Both the position numbers and the translations under genes were made by a program. Below, in pieces: positions 17,977 to 28,411 of a stretch of DNA of 64,000 bases. The notes under the pieces are model-generated. The model did no database searches. It saw only the letters and a program-made list of their open reading frames with translations, and was not told the DNA's origin. The DNA is from Methylococcaceae bacterium. Lineage in GTDB: Bacteria; Pseudomonadota; Gammaproteobacteria; Methylococcales; Methylomonadaceae. Where the stretch lies: NCBI GenBank assembly GCA_016715325.1, contig JADKAL010000007.1, positions 85,189 to 149,188 of the forward strand, in the 5' to 3' direction. Every line of letters begins with the position of its first letter. Position 1 is the first letter of the stretch.

Positions 17977-18723
17977 ATGACTTTTACAAAAGCGGACGAC
18001 AGCGCTTTAGAACTGAAATCGGTTTCTTTTTTTTATGAAAAGAATGTCGGTGTTAAGAATCTCAACTTGAGGCTTCCGCATCGGAATGTTTACGGTTTTC
18101 TAGGCCGTAACGGTGCAGGGAAATCGACCACGCTTCAAATTCTATGCGGGGTGCTTCGTCCCCATCAAGGCCGTGTTTTATTTAACGGCGACGAATCTCC
18201 AATCGTGAAAACCGAGTGGAAACAAGCGATCGGTTATGTGCCTCAAAATCCGGCATTTCCGCAACAGGTTAGCGCTGTGCAAACCGCTTGGCTGTTAAGC
18301 CGGCTCTATCCTAAATGGCAAGATGATCGCTTCAAAGAAATGTCGTCCGCTTTTCAATTGCCCTTGAACCGGAAAATCGAAACCTATTCGTTCGGCATGA
18401 AAACTATGCTGTCCGTTAGTTTGGCTTATGCGTGCGATCCCGAAATCTATATTCTCGACGAGCCTACTTCAGGGCTTGATCCGATTTCCAGACGCCTTGT
18501 TTTAGGGTTGATTCGGCAAGAAAAGGCGAAGGGAAAATCGATTATTTTCTCTACTCATATTGTCGACGACTTATATGAGAATTGTGATTATTTGGGTATT
18601 ATCGACCAAGGCGAATTACTGAAAGAAGGACCTCTAATCGAGTTCGGCGACAGTACCGAAAGTTTAGAAGAACGTTATTTTCAATTGATAAAATACCGGC
18701 AAGCCGAAGATGTTGCTGCCTAG
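17977..18723 (+). CDS. ABC transporter ATP-binding protein
   Basis: 248 residues. Walker A is GRNGAGKST at about residue 43, the Q-loop is GYVPQNPAFP, Walker B with the D-loop is IYILDEPTSGLDP at about 163, and the switch His is in FSTHI. The signature is degenerate (YSFGMK in place of LSGGQ), as often in ABC-2 exporter ATPases. The next gene starts 14 bp inside this one, and a third follows with overlap, so the three form one operon. It powers an ABC-2 type export system; the substrate is unknown. Confidence 0.9.
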   Translation: MTFTKADDSALELKSVSFFYEKNVGVKNLNLRLPHRNVYGFLGRNGAGKSTTLQILCGVLRPHQGRVLFNGDESPIVKTEWKQAIGYVPQNPAFPQQVSAVQTAWLLSRLYPKWQDDRFKEMSSAFQLPLNRKIETYSFGMKTMLSVSLAYACDPEIYILDEPTSGLDPISRRLVLGLIRQEKAKGKSIIFSTHIVDDLYENCDYLGIIDQGELLKEGPLIEFGDSTESLEERYFQLIKYRQAEDVAA

Positions 18724-20545
18724 TATTCTTAAGTATTTATGGCTAAGCCACCGGCAAAGCATTCTTGCTTATACGCTTGCATCTGTTGCGCTGGTCGCCG
18801 CTTTTGCCTACGCAGGTCATAAACAGACGCACGATTTCAATGCGCTATCGTTGCTGCGTTTTCTAAATATTAGTTTTATTCTGTGCGGCTTACTGATGGC
18901 GAGACAATTAATATATCGTCATTATCAGGACGGCTCACGCTATTTCTTTAATACCTTGCCTATCGAGCCGTTAACAATGCGGCTGTACGAGCAAACCTCT
19001 TATTATTTGATGGTGGCGTTACCTTACCTTTTGACGATCCCGTTGTTATTGCTGATGGTTAATTACAACGGTTTATGGAGCAATCGCCAAATCTTTGGAT
19101 TTCTCGGCTATCAGCTCTTCTTCGGTTGGGTAATTGCCAATATAGCTTTGTGTTTGGCTATGTCCGGGCGGCTTTGCTGGTACTTGTTCATCGCGATATG
19201 TGTGGGTTGCAATCTTTATTTCCGTTACAGTAAAGACGAATCGCTCGCCTTTTTGGGGTTTCTGGATGTCGAAAAAGTTTTGTTTAAAACAGACCCTTTA
19301 GACATAGGAATTATTCTTCGCTACGGCGCTGTCGCTTTGATAAGTTATGCAGCGGCGATAGCTTTGAGCTATACGGTCGACCGGAAAAACTTCATCTGGC
19401 TGCATCGAAAGGAGACCGGGCTATCGTACGGCTTGTTAACGCTTTTTGCCTTTGCGGCATTAACCGGCAATTTTTATTATTCCGCTAAATTGAACGCGGG
19501 GCATACTAAATTTAGCGGCTTATATTTAACGCAAATAGGTAAAACACCGAACGTTTTTTGGAGCTCCTCGGTACAGCTAAGCGCTGAGGAGCAAACCGGT
19601 TACAGCGAAAATATAATTCGGTTGAGTCAGGATATTCAGGCGTTTGCAAGCCACTACCGACTGACGTTTCCGGCCTTGCATTACCGTCATAATCCTGACG
19701 TTACATCGGTAAAACCGGTAAAACACAAAGAACATTTCAATGACGATTTAGAAATCGAATTCGATTTCAGCCAATTAAATATCCGGCCTGCAGACCTTGA
19801 AAGCGATATTCTGATTGAAAATTTATTATTTCTTTCCAAAGGCTGGCTGGGGAAGGAAAATAAATTACTGCTACTACGCGGACTCGCTGCACAGTGGAGT
19901 TGGAGAAACGACGATAAATCACTCGTGCAAAAACGCTTTCAAGCTTTTCTTACCGATCCGCCGCACCTTCAATCTTATCAAGATGGGGAATGGCTGAAAA
20001 TTTATCAAGATAAGGGCGCTTGTTTGTTTGACGCCTTGGCCGAGCGCACCGTCTCTGAAGTCCTTCAAACCGTTTCGCCGGAAGAGTTTTCGGACTATCT
20101 ACGTAACGGGCTGAATCTCGACGGATCATGGATGCCTTACCACGTGTTCCGATCGCTGTTTATAATTTCTCCAATCGATGAGAAACAGACTGAAGCGTAC
20201 CGCATGTACCGGTCTCCAGTTAACGCTACGGAAAACGACTCCGCTCCTCGTCTTAACGAAGAATTAAAAGAAACCTTTCCCAAGGTGTTCAAAATTCAAT
20301 ACAAAATAGACAATTTACGGTCCGAGCATGAAAATGCTCAACTTCATTTTTACGAACATGAGCATACAGGCCGACAAGTGGATAGACATGCGATGACGAA
20401 CGAACCGATAACCTCGGCAAACCCGGATGTGCCTAAAGCACAACAAATCATGTTGAGGAAAGAAAGATTTTCAGCCACCGTATCTTGGTACCGTAAAGAC
20501 TTAGAGTGCCGGGTCAACCTACCTTGGCGGTATGTTGAATTATGA
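18710..20545 (+). CDS. ABC-2 type permease with large C-terminal soluble domain
   Basis: 611 residues. The N-terminal roughly 250 hold about six TM helices (SILAYTLASVALVAAFAYAG, LPYLLTIPLLLLMV, LFFGWVIANIALCLAM and others). After a last helix near residue 245 (LLTLFAFAALTGNFYY) comes a region of about 350 residues with no TM segments and no motif I recognise, likely on the periplasmic side. It overlaps the ATPase gene by 14 bp and the next gene by 4 bp (ATGA), which indicates translational coupling. Role inferred: the membrane half of the transporter. Confidence 0.75.
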   Translation: MLLPSILKYLWLSHRQSILAYTLASVALVAAFAYAGHKQTHDFNALSLLRFLNISFILCGLLMARQLIYRHYQDGSRYFFNTLPIEPLTMRLYEQTSYYLMVALPYLLTIPLLLLMVNYNGLWSNRQIFGFLGYQLFFGWVIANIALCLAMSGRLCWYLFIAICVGCNLYFRYSKDESLAFLGFLDVEKVLFKTDPLDIGIILRYGAVALISYAAAIALSYTVDRKNFIWLHRKETGLSYGLLTLFAFAALTGNFYYSAKLNAGHTKFSGLYLTQIGKTPNVFWSSSVQLSAEEQTGYSENIIRLSQDIQAFASHYRLTFPALHYRHNPDVTSVKPVKHKEHFNDDLEIEFDFSQLNIRPADLESDILIENLLFLSKGWLGKENKLLLLRGLAAQWSWRNDDKSLVQKRFQAFLTDPPHLQSYQDGEWLKIYQDKGACLFDALAERTVSEVLQTVSPEEFSDYLRNGLNLDGSWMPYHVFRSLFIISPIDEKQTEAYRMYRSPVNATENDSAPRLNEELKETFPKVFKIQYKIDNLRSEHENAQLHFYEHEHTGRQVDRHAMTNEPITSANPDVPKAQQIMLRKERFSATVSWYRKDLECRVNLPWRYVEL

Positions 20546-22461
20546 CGATTAAAGCTATTCTTCACTCTTGCCGTTGGGAGTTTAAAGCGGGAACTATCCG
20601 AAATTGTGTGTTCATATCGATTATCGTGCTGTTGACGTTGTTCGGGACATTTACCGATTTTCCTTATAGTCCGTTGGAAAAAAACCAGGAAGGTGAAAAA
20701 ATCGGCAGATTGTTCAACTTTCTAACCATGCAATTAATAATTCTGATGGTGTTTAGATACGCTATATTCAGAGAGTTAGACGATAGAGAATTCTTTAATC
20801 AGCACCCGATCGATTATAAAAGCCATTACTTAGGCAAATGCTTATTTCTGTTGGTAATGAGCGTGGCGGGCGATGTATTGGCTTTTTCCGTATATGACGT
20901 TGCGGATTATTATTACGGCAATTCCTTGGGTACTTATTCGGCATCGAGTTTCACGAATAAACTGCCGACTCATTTGTCGAATAGTTTAGTCGGAGCTGCT
21001 TTCATATTTCTTGCCGCGCTTTGCAGACCTTTTCATTATGCTGTGCTCATAGCGGTTCTGACTGCCGGATTTTGGGCTGTCGATAGCCATCCCGAGATCG
21101 GCGTCTATCTGCCTTTTTTTTCTACCGGCTACGGGGCGAATTTAATCTGGGCACCGTTCCTACTTTTTTTCGGTATGTATTGGTTTGAGTGGCGAATGAT
21201 TCGCCAACCGGCGAAACAAGCGAAATTTCTATCGAACACTCGTTTTAAAAGGTTAAAAAAATTAAAGCTAAACCGATTGCTACCAATTACTATGACATTA
21301 GTTTGTTTGGGTTTAGCAGTATATGTGGCTAGACCGCAGCCGAAGATGCCGACTAACCGGCAATTGGAAAACCGGTTATTCAGCACGTTGAGTCCCCTTT
21401 ACGATCAGGAATTAATCGAAACAAGTTACTTTAATTTCAGCTTTGAGAAACAAAACCGCTGGATTGCCGAATCCGCTGCCGAATATGCCGATCGCACATG
21501 GCGGCAACTGCATGAGGAATTCGGAGTCGCTTTCGATGAAAGCGCGACTTTAGATGTTTTTATCAAAGCATCGGACGAACATGCCTTAGGTACAACCCGC
21601 GGCGCGTTTATCATTATTAATGCAAATACCGTAAATGCAGCCGACGATAAACAATCAACCCTCAATGCAACGCTCCGCCATGAATTAACGCATGTCCTTA
21701 TCAATCGATTATCGCAATATCGTCTTGTCGATAAAAACGGCATTCTTAGCAGCTTTTTGCACGAAGGTCTTGCGCAATTGGCGGAACACCGCTGGAATGT
21801 AAACGAAGCGCATCTCAAACAAGAAGCGGCGCTGCACTACAACGTGTACGGTTTGGAAATACTGGAGCTGTTACCGAAACTAGAGCGTTACAGCGAATTC
21901 GATTACGATCTCAATTACAGTCTCGGTTATGTATTTTGGACCGAGTTTGTCAATACTTACGGGCGGCATAAAATTAAAGACTTTTTGAAAGCGCTGGCCG
22001 ACGACGATCCTGATGACAAAAATTTCGAAGGTGTTCAATTTTTATTCCATAAAGCCGCGCTTGCGAATATCGATTTATACCAATTGCTGCAAAACAGCAA
22101 ACGGCAATTTGTATTGAATCTCGCCGGTATCGATCAACAAATCCTGTTGCAAGCACAGCAATTAAAAAAGCCGAAAACTTTGCGATTGCCGGACGATACG
22201 ATCTTAATTCCCTATCGCTTTGAAAAATCTCAACGCATCCGCTGTATTTTTAGAAAAAAAGACAGTTTAGAAACTCGAAAGGAATGGGCTAAAACCTGGA
22301 TATATCATGATTATACCGGCAGTCTATGTCATTCGGCCAAGCACGCGAAAGAGAAAGTTCAAATTGTCGTATTTTTCGATTTCGGTCTGGAATTGAGGTC
22401 GGCTTGGATCGATATACATGAATCGCTACAGGCTACGGAAAACGATATGCTAAAGATTTAG
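20542..22461 (+). CDS. Membrane protein fused to a gluzincin-type zinc peptidase domain
   Basis: 639 residues. The N-terminal roughly 250 carry about six TM helices in an ABC-2 permease-like layout (FISIIVLLTLFGTF, TMQLIILMVFRYAI, LFLLVMSVAGDVLAF). A final helix near residue 255 leads to a soluble domain with HELTH at about residue 379 and HEGLAQ about 30 residues later, the HExxH...E arrangement of MA-clan (M1-like) peptidases. It is the third gene of the ABC operon and overlaps its neighbour by 4 bp. Fusions of ABC-2 permease and M1-like peptidase domains are known; export coupled to processing is the likely role. The substrate is not known. Confidence 0.78.
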   Translation: MTIKAILHSCRWEFKAGTIRNCVFISIIVLLTLFGTFTDFPYSPLEKNQEGEKIGRLFNFLTMQLIILMVFRYAIFRELDDREFFNQHPIDYKSHYLGKCLFLLVMSVAGDVLAFSVYDVADYYYGNSLGTYSASSFTNKLPTHLSNSLVGAAFIFLAALCRPFHYAVLIAVLTAGFWAVDSHPEIGVYLPFFSTGYGANLIWAPFLLFFGMYWFEWRMIRQPAKQAKFLSNTRFKRLKKLKLNRLLPITMTLVCLGLAVYVARPQPKMPTNRQLENRLFSTLSPLYDQELIETSYFNFSFEKQNRWIAESAAEYADRTWRQLHEEFGVAFDESATLDVFIKASDEHALGTTRGAFIIINANTVNAADDKQSTLNATLRHELTHVLINRLSQYRLVDKNGILSSFLHEGLAQLAEHRWNVNEAHLKQEAALHYNVYGLEILELLPKLERYSEFDYDLNYSLGYVFWTEFVNTYGRHKIKDFLKALADDDPDDKNFEGVQFLFHKAALANIDLYQLLQNSKRQFVLNLAGIDQQILLQAQQLKKPKTLRLPDDTILIPYRFEKSQRIRCIFRKKDSLETRKEWAKTWIYHDYTGSLCHSAKHAKEKVQIVVFFDFGLELRSAWIDIHESLQATENDMLKI

Positions 22462-22463
22462 CA

Positions 22464-22484
22464 CGGTGTGCTTTCCGCACACCG
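22464..22484. terminator. Hairpin between convergent genes
   Basis: CGGTGTGC and GCACACCG form an 8-bp stem with loop TTTCC, just after the peptidase gene (stop 22461) and before the end of the minus-strand gene at 22508. There is an A-run, not a T-run, on the right, so it is not a canonical terminator for the plus-strand operon. Confidence 0.3.
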
Positions 22485-22507
22485 AAAAAATCTAAAAATA
22501 GTAGCGA

Positions 22508-25333
22508 TTAAAACCCATAACTCCAGGTAAAACTCAACGCCCCATCCCGGTCGAGCTGATAGCCGTTGACGTTTGTGTAGACGGGTTCCAGCCATTCGAA
22601 GGCAAGGCGGTTGCCAGCGAATGCGCCGGTGGGGACGGTAGCGCTCAGGCCGAAGCCGATGTCCACGTAATGGCCGCCGGAGTTACCGGTGTAATCCATC
22701 GGCGCAGGGCGGTCGTCTTTAGCAGGATCCAAGCTGGGGTCATTATCCTTACTATCGAGGCATGCTTGGTGAGCCGCCGCATCGAACACACCGGGGCCGA
22801 TGGGATTGCCGTTCTCGTCGAATTGACTGTATGTCGTAAAATCAAATTTTGAGCAGTCGTATTGTTTCGCAAGGCCAACCCGCCATTTGGGGTAACGCCC
22901 TTTTACGGCGCCTTGCCAGTTATAAGCTACTCGCACCGTGCCTGACAGCCAGTGGGTCAAGTCGTAACCACCCCAGAGGCTGCTTTCGAACAGATCGCCC
23001 AGGGCATAGCCGGATTCATTCCGGCTTTCCAACCGTTTGGTGCCGCCCACTTGTGCCCCCCAGGAGAATTTGTCTACCTTACCGGTGTAAGTCAAGCTGG
23101 GTTTGAAATCCCAGGTGCCGCTACCCAGTTGCATGCCGTAATGGTAATAACTGGTATCGGTATAATGTCTTGTATCTTTTTGCTTGATGGCAACATAGCC
23201 TGTTGGCGCTGTTATGCCTAGGCTTAAGTGCAAATGATGCTCTGGACGATTGAACAAGCTAATCAAAGCATACATGCCGGTATCGCCGACGCCGCCCGAT
23301 GGGAGGTCATGCACGTTGGCGCCATGCATGCTATGTGGCCCCCCAGTGGTATCGGCATTAGTATGGAAGGATGGCATCGCCATGTCCATGAACTGCGGCA
23401 TCAACATTAACGTTAACCAGTCTGCCGGTGCATACATGATGTCCAACATATGCATATTCATGGTCATCTCGTGCGGCAGCATGGTGCAGCCATCGACCAG
23501 ATCCGGACAACCATCGGCGATAACCTGTGCTGCGCTTACTTTACTGTCTCCGTTCAGAAAACTACCGGCCTGCCAGTTGCGCTGGTAGCGATAACCGACC
23601 ATCCTATCGCCCGCATTTTCCAGCGTATGGCCGAACCATACCCCTGCTGGTAGGTTGGCATGAGTCTGGTGGACGCCGTGGACATGGTCGCTGTTAAGAG
23701 CACTTTGTCCCACCGCGCTCAGGTTAAGCTTAAGCGCGGCATTGGCGACCCAGTAATCGTAGTTGGCAAAGCTGTCTTCCCCGCCACTGCCCAGTTTTAA
23801 GCTGCCCTGATGGGTGTAATATTCAAAGCCTGCTTGCAGACTGATACCTTTGGCGAATTGCTTTTCAACTGTCACCCCGCCGCTTAAAGCGCCGTAGCCT
23901 GACAGGCGCTGATCGCTAGAGAAGTTTTCAGGAGGATTAAATGTAGTTAAATCCGGAAAATCAGGGTTAACATTAAGGTCTGGTGTCACGCCACCGCCCC
24001 AGAAATAAGTCCCGTAAAAATCGGCGGCTGATTGGCTGTAATAGCGAATGCGCGGCGTAATCGTCCAGCCCGCGCCTACGGGTTGCACCCAATCGGCTTC
24101 GAAGGTATGGGCGTTGATGCCCCAGTCGTCGTGGGCAAAGCTGTAGTCGAAGTGCAGGGCGGCATCCAGGGGTTCTAGGTACTGAACCCAACCTGTTGAC
24201 CATTGCCACAAATTCCGCTCGTCGGGGCGCTGTTCAATAAAGGGTCTGCCGCCATATTGAGTAACATCCACACCATAATAATCCCTCAAAACGTTGTTGC
24301 CCGAATCACGGTCAAATACCCAGCCTACTTTATAAGGGTTTTCCAGAAAACCCGTGCTGCGAGTGTAGGTCATGCCCAGCTTGCCGATGGAATCCTTGTT
24401 AACTATTTGGGTTAAACCTAAATGAACCCCCAAATCTTGCCGTGTGCCGCTTAGCGTCGTTAAGCCGGAAATAGGGCTGTAATTCAGCTGGTCGTCGTGT
24501 TGCGCGCTCCAAGTAAAATAGTTGTCCGCTTGCTGGTCCAGTTCGGCATGGATATCGCTGTGGGTGTAACTCAGGCCAAGATCCACGGTGGTTTGCTTTT
24601 GGTTGAAGTCCAGGCGGCTTCCCAAGTTGACAAAGCGGGATTCGTAATCGTTTTCTACCGAAATTCCGCCGCCGATATCCGCCGCCACATCATCGTTCCA
24701 CTGGTAAGATAATTTAAAGTCGCCTTGCTGGCGGGTTTCCGGCGAAGCATAGCCCATGACATGAACAATACGATCGCTAACTGGTGTAGCAGTGCCGGTA
24801 TTGTCAAACAGTGGATAAATTAGACGGTTTTTATCGTCTATCGTTAGCTGCGAGGCATGAGTAAAATATGGCGAAGCGCCGCCGTAAATCACCTTACCCT
24901 GGTCGTCTTTGCCGAGTGTATAAAAGGATAATGCGCCTGATTGTAACGGCGCGCTACCGAAAGGGGTGGCACCCGACCAAGTGTCTTGAATATAATTGAA
25001 AGCAAATTTAACTCGGTCGGTCAAGCTGAGTCGGGCGCTACCATGCAGGCTTTCGACTTCAATCGGGTTGATTCTGTTCGGCACCGCAGCTTTAACCTCA
25101 ACGCCTGAGTTATCAAAAGCGTAAGCATTAAATCCCTCCCTGCGCCCTTCCTGGTAGTGGCTGTATTGGAAATCAACAGTATCTTCTTCCGCAGCATTTA
25201 TAGATGAAGATTGGATCAAGCCCGGTAAAAGTAATGCCGCACTTGTTAGAGCGGCACATAGCGTTGAAGATTTTTCTGAAGCATCTTCGATAAAGCGATT
25301 TGCAAAACTGCTTTTTAAGGGGCTATTTCTCAT
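22508..25333 (-). CDS. DUF3570-type outer-membrane barrel protein, His/Met-rich (copy 1)
   Basis: 941 residues with a signal peptide (hydrophobic stretch about 25-45, ending NAAEE). The N-terminal half is DUF3570-like: VDFQYSHYQEGRREG, NPIEVESLHGSARLSLTDRV, TWSGATP, SPETRQQGDFKLSY, NDYESRFVNLG. The C-terminal half resembles outer-membrane transporter/MetA-type barrels (GVGDTGMYALISLF, LGITAPTG, MQLGSGTWDFKPSLTY) and ends FTWSYGF with a terminal Phe. A middle region is rich in Met and His (MTMNMHMLD, HSMHGANVHD) and has a Cys pair (CPDLVDGC). It starts 34 bp after the copy-2 gene, so the two are likely one unit. Function unknown; outer-membrane location is strongly suggested. Confidence 0.82.
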   Translation of the reverse strand: MRNSPLKSSFANRFIEDASEKSSTLCAALTSAALLLPGLIQSSSINAAEEDTVDFQYSHYQEGRREGFNAYAFDNSGVEVKAAVPNRINPIEVESLHGSARLSLTDRVKFAFNYIQDTWSGATPFGSAPLQSGALSFYTLGKDDQGKVIYGGASPYFTHASQLTIDDKNRLIYPLFDNTGTATPVSDRIVHVMGYASPETRQQGDFKLSYQWNDDVAADIGGGISVENDYESRFVNLGSRLDFNQKQTTVDLGLSYTHSDIHAELDQQADNYFTWSAQHDDQLNYSPISGLTTLSGTRQDLGVHLGLTQIVNKDSIGKLGMTYTRSTGFLENPYKVGWVFDRDSGNNVLRDYYGVDVTQYGGRPFIEQRPDERNLWQWSTGWVQYLEPLDAALHFDYSFAHDDWGINAHTFEADWVQPVGAGWTITPRIRYYSQSAADFYGTYFWGGGVTPDLNVNPDFPDLTTFNPPENFSSDQRLSGYGALSGGVTVEKQFAKGISLQAGFEYYTHQGSLKLGSGGEDSFANYDYWVANAALKLNLSAVGQSALNSDHVHGVHQTHANLPAGVWFGHTLENAGDRMVGYRYQRNWQAGSFLNGDSKVSAAQVIADGCPDLVDGCTMLPHEMTMNMHMLDIMYAPADWLTLMLMPQFMDMAMPSFHTNADTTGGPHSMHGANVHDLPSGGVGDTGMYALISLFNRPEHHLHLSLGITAPTGYVAIKQKDTRHYTDTSYYHYGMQLGSGTWDFKPSLTYTGKVDKFSWGAQVGGTKRLESRNESGYALGDLFESSLWGGYDLTHWLSGTVRVAYNWQGAVKGRYPKWRVGLAKQYDCSKFDFTTYSQFDENGNPIGPGVFDAAAHQACLDSKDNDPSLDPAKDDRPAPMDYTGNSGGHYVDIGFGLSATVPTGAFAGNRLAFEWLEPVYTNVNGYQLDRDGALSFTWSYGF

Positions 25334-25367
25334 AAGAATCTGTGTCCTTTATCTAACAATTAATAGT

Positions 25368-28090
25368 TTAAAATCCAAAGCTCCAGGTGAAATTCAGCGC
25401 ATAATCCCGGTTCGGCTGGTAGCCGTTGAAGTTGGTGTAGACCGGTTGCAGCCACTCGAACTTCAAGCTGTTGCCCGCAAAGGCGCCGTGCGGAATGTTG
25501 ACGTTAATCCCCAAGCCTAAGTCGGCATAACTGCCGCCGTAGTTTTGCGGCTGGCCGAAGGTGTCGATGTGCTGGTCGACGTAAGGGATTTGCGGGCCGG
25601 TCGGATTAAACGGATCGTCAACATAAATCGTCGGATTGCGTCCCCGGATTTCGCCTTGGCTGGTAAACACACCGCGCACTGTCGTCCCCAGCCACTCCGT
25701 CCACTGGTAGCCGCCCCAGGCCGTGCCCTGGAAGATGTCGCCGAAGGCGAAGCCGGATTTGTTTCGGCTTTCCAGCCTTATGGTGCCGTTCACCTGTGCC
25801 CCCCAACTGAACTTGTCCGCCTCGCCGGTGTAGGTCAGCGCCGGTTTGAAATCCCAGGTGCCGCTGCCCAATTGCATGCAGTAATGCAAGGGGTTATTGT
25901 AGATGGGGTTTATGGCGGTTTTACGCTGAACGATATCGACATCTCCGGTCGGCGCGGTGCCGCCCAAAGCTAGATTAATGTGGTGACGTTCGTCGCCGTA
26001 AAGCTTGAACAAGCCGTACAGTCCGAAATCGCCGATGCCGCCGGTCTGGTGTTCGTGCACTGCGCCCGAATGACCGCTATGCCCGCCAGGCGGCGGGATA
26101 TAATCAGGATTCGGCGTCATGGTCATATCCATGTCCGTCCACTGCGGCATCAGCATCAAGGTCAGCCAATCGGTGGGGGCGTACATCAAATCCAGCATAT
26201 GCATGTTCATGGTCATGTTGTTGGGAGTGACTGCACATTGTTCTCCATAACAACCTTCCTGCCGCGCCTGATCGATGCTTATCATTTCGTCGCCCAGGCG
26301 GAAATCGCCCGCCTGCACGTTACGCATATAGCGGTAACTCACCATGAAGTCCCCGGCGTTTGGCAGTACGTGGTCGTATTGCACCCCGGCAGGGGTGTTG
26401 CCGTGATGATGGTGATGTCCGTCGTGGCCGCTACCAGGCATAGACAATGCCGCCAGATTAACCTTGAGCGCGGCGTTCGCCACCCAGTAATCGAAATCGG
26501 CATAGTCACCTTCGCCGCCCCCGCCCAGCTTCAAGCCGCCCTGGTGGGTGTAGTATTCGAAGCCGGTTTGCAGGCTCACGCCCTTGGCGAACTGCTTTTC
26601 CACCGTCACGCCGCCGCTCAAGGTGCCGAATCCGGACAAACGCTGGTCGCTGGAGTAGTATCTGGCTGGAAAAATTAGGGAACCATCTTGGTCGTAGTTC
26701 AGTTCATAAAATATGCCTGTAGTATAAAAATCCGCCGCAGATTGGCTGTAATAGCGGATGCGCGGGGTGATGGTCCAGCCTGCACCTAAAGGCTGCACCC
26801 AGTCGGCCTCGAAGGTGTGGGCGTTAATGCCCCAGTCGTCATGGGCAAAGCTGTAGTCGAAGTGCAGGGCGGCATCTAGCGGCTCGACAAACTGGTCGTA
26901 GCCTATGTGCCAATTGAGCAGGTTGCGTTCGTCGGGGCGGGTTTCAAGCGCAGTAATTGATGGATAAAACTCGTTTATGTCGCCCCAGAAACGATATACT
27001 GACTATAAAAAATCACCAATTGGTAAGGATTTGCCAAATAGCCGGTGCTGCGGGTGTAACCGAAGTCGAGTGAAACTAAGGCATTCCGGTTTAGCACTTG
27101 GCTCAGGCCAAGCTGCAGCCCCCAATCCTGCCGGTTGCCCCGCAGAGTTTTACCTGTTTCGACATTGTTAATATCATAAGTAATTTCAACCTCGCCGGCA
27201 TCTGTCTCAGGTAGTTTTGTAATAATCTTCTGTATAGGGTCATCGCCAATAAAACCAAGATAGGAGTTGTCATATTGGCTGGTGTTGAAATACGACCGCA
27301 CTTCCGGGTCGAGTTGAGCGTTGGTGTCGCTGTTGGTATAGCTCACGCCCCAATTGACCGTGGTCTGTTTTTGGTTGAAGTCGATCCGTCCGCCCAAGCT
27401 GCCGAAGCGGGATTCGTAATCGTTTTCCACAGAAATGCCGCCGCCGATGTCGAAAGCTGCCTCGTCGCTCCAGTTGTAACTTAACTTGAAGTCGCCTTGC
27501 TGTCGAGTTTCCGGCGAGGCGTAAGATAGCACATGGCTTAATTGGTTAGATTTTTTACCCGGAATAGTATAGCCAGAGCCGGGATCAAAAATACTCGGAT
27601 AAAATGCGCTCTGAGACGAGTTAGTATAAATATTATGAAGACCGTTACCATCGCTGCCCACAAAGGGAGATGCATTGGCGATTGCATCCGGCTTGACATT
27701 TGGTGGAAATTGATAAGGAGCGGCAACTGCGAAGGTAGTAGCAACCGGTGTAGCCCCGGCCCAGGTATCCTGCGTGTAATTAAAAGCGAACTTGATCCGG
27801 TCGGTCAAGGTAAACCGCCCGCTGCCGTGGATACTGTCCACTTCAATCGGGTTCAAATTTTGCTTTATCTTTAACGTGGTATCACCAAAGAAATCGCTAT
27901 TAGTATCGGAAAGTGCATAAATATCCCGCTTGCCTTCCTGGTAGTGGCTGTATTGGAAATCGACGCTGTCGTCGTCGGCAGCATGTAAAGGCGGGGCTTG
28001 GAATATCCCCGGCAGCACCAACGCGGCCGTAGTCAAGGCGGACAAAGGGGGTAGTTTACGGCTTAATTGCGGTCTTTCCGGATGAGTCAT
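25368..28090 (-). pseudogene. DUF3570-type outer-membrane protein (copy 2), frameshifted
   Basis: Two frames together match the other copies along the full length. The 5' part starts at 28090 (GGGAG ribosome site about 8 bp upstream; an upstream ATG at 28123 lacks one), has signal peptide PLSALTTAALVLPG and the DUF3570 motifs, and stops at 26975 after YSQYIVSGAT. The 3' part is open from about 27000 (RFWGDINEFYPSITALETRP, 2 bp out of register) to 25368 and ends FTWSFGF. A one-base loss (or two-base gain) somewhere in 26985-27025, next to an ATTTTTTATAG run, explains this. The His/Met-rich part has HHHHH and HSGHSGAVHEHQTGG. It may be a true pseudogene or a base-call error. Confidence 0.8.
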
Positions 28091-28200
28091 CGTTCTTTCT
28101 CCCATATTTTTTTTGATTATCAATGACAGGTCACGGCCTCAGTGTAGGTTTGTTCGGCTACAATTATTCCTAGCGATTTTTTAGGCCCAAATGACAATAA

Positions 28201-28216
28201 AGCAATATCAATGCCA
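28201..28216 (-). promoter_or_regulatory. Sigma-54 promoter candidate for DUF3570 copies 2 and 1
   Basis: On the minus strand the sequence reads TGGCATTGATATTGCT: TGGCA and TTGCT with GG-N10-GC. The start codon at 28090 is about 100 bp downstream. The pair at 28280-28316 is centred about 95 bp upstream of the -12 GC. Confidence 0.78.
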
Positions 28217-28279
28217 ATAGCATAAGATTATGATTTAATAGGCTTATTCATGTTATGTATGTGCGGGCTGATGAAAAAG

Positions 28280-28316
28280 TGTGTGATATGACACAGTCAG
28301 TGTGTGAAATGACCTA
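28280..28316. promoter_or_regulatory. Paired palindromes, putative UAS of the DUF3570 2-1 operon
   Basis: TGTGTGATATGACACA (28280-28295) and TGTGTGAAATGACCTA (28301-28316) are 5 bp apart. Both copies have the same orientation, so no long hairpin forms; this favours protein binding over a terminator role. Confidence 0.72.
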
Positions 28317-28395
28317 TTTTTACTAGGAAATCCACTACTAAAAGCCGCATTTGGAAGGGATTCCAGGAAAAAAATGCCAAATTTGCCGCAGCAGG

Positions 28396-28411
28396 TGTGT
28401 TATATGACACA
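28396..28411. promoter_or_regulatory. Single island palindrome upstream of the 28280 pair
   Basis: TGTGTTATATGACACA is a near-perfect 16-bp palindrome, about 200 bp upstream of the promoter at 28201. It may be an auxiliary enhancer site. Confidence 0.55.
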
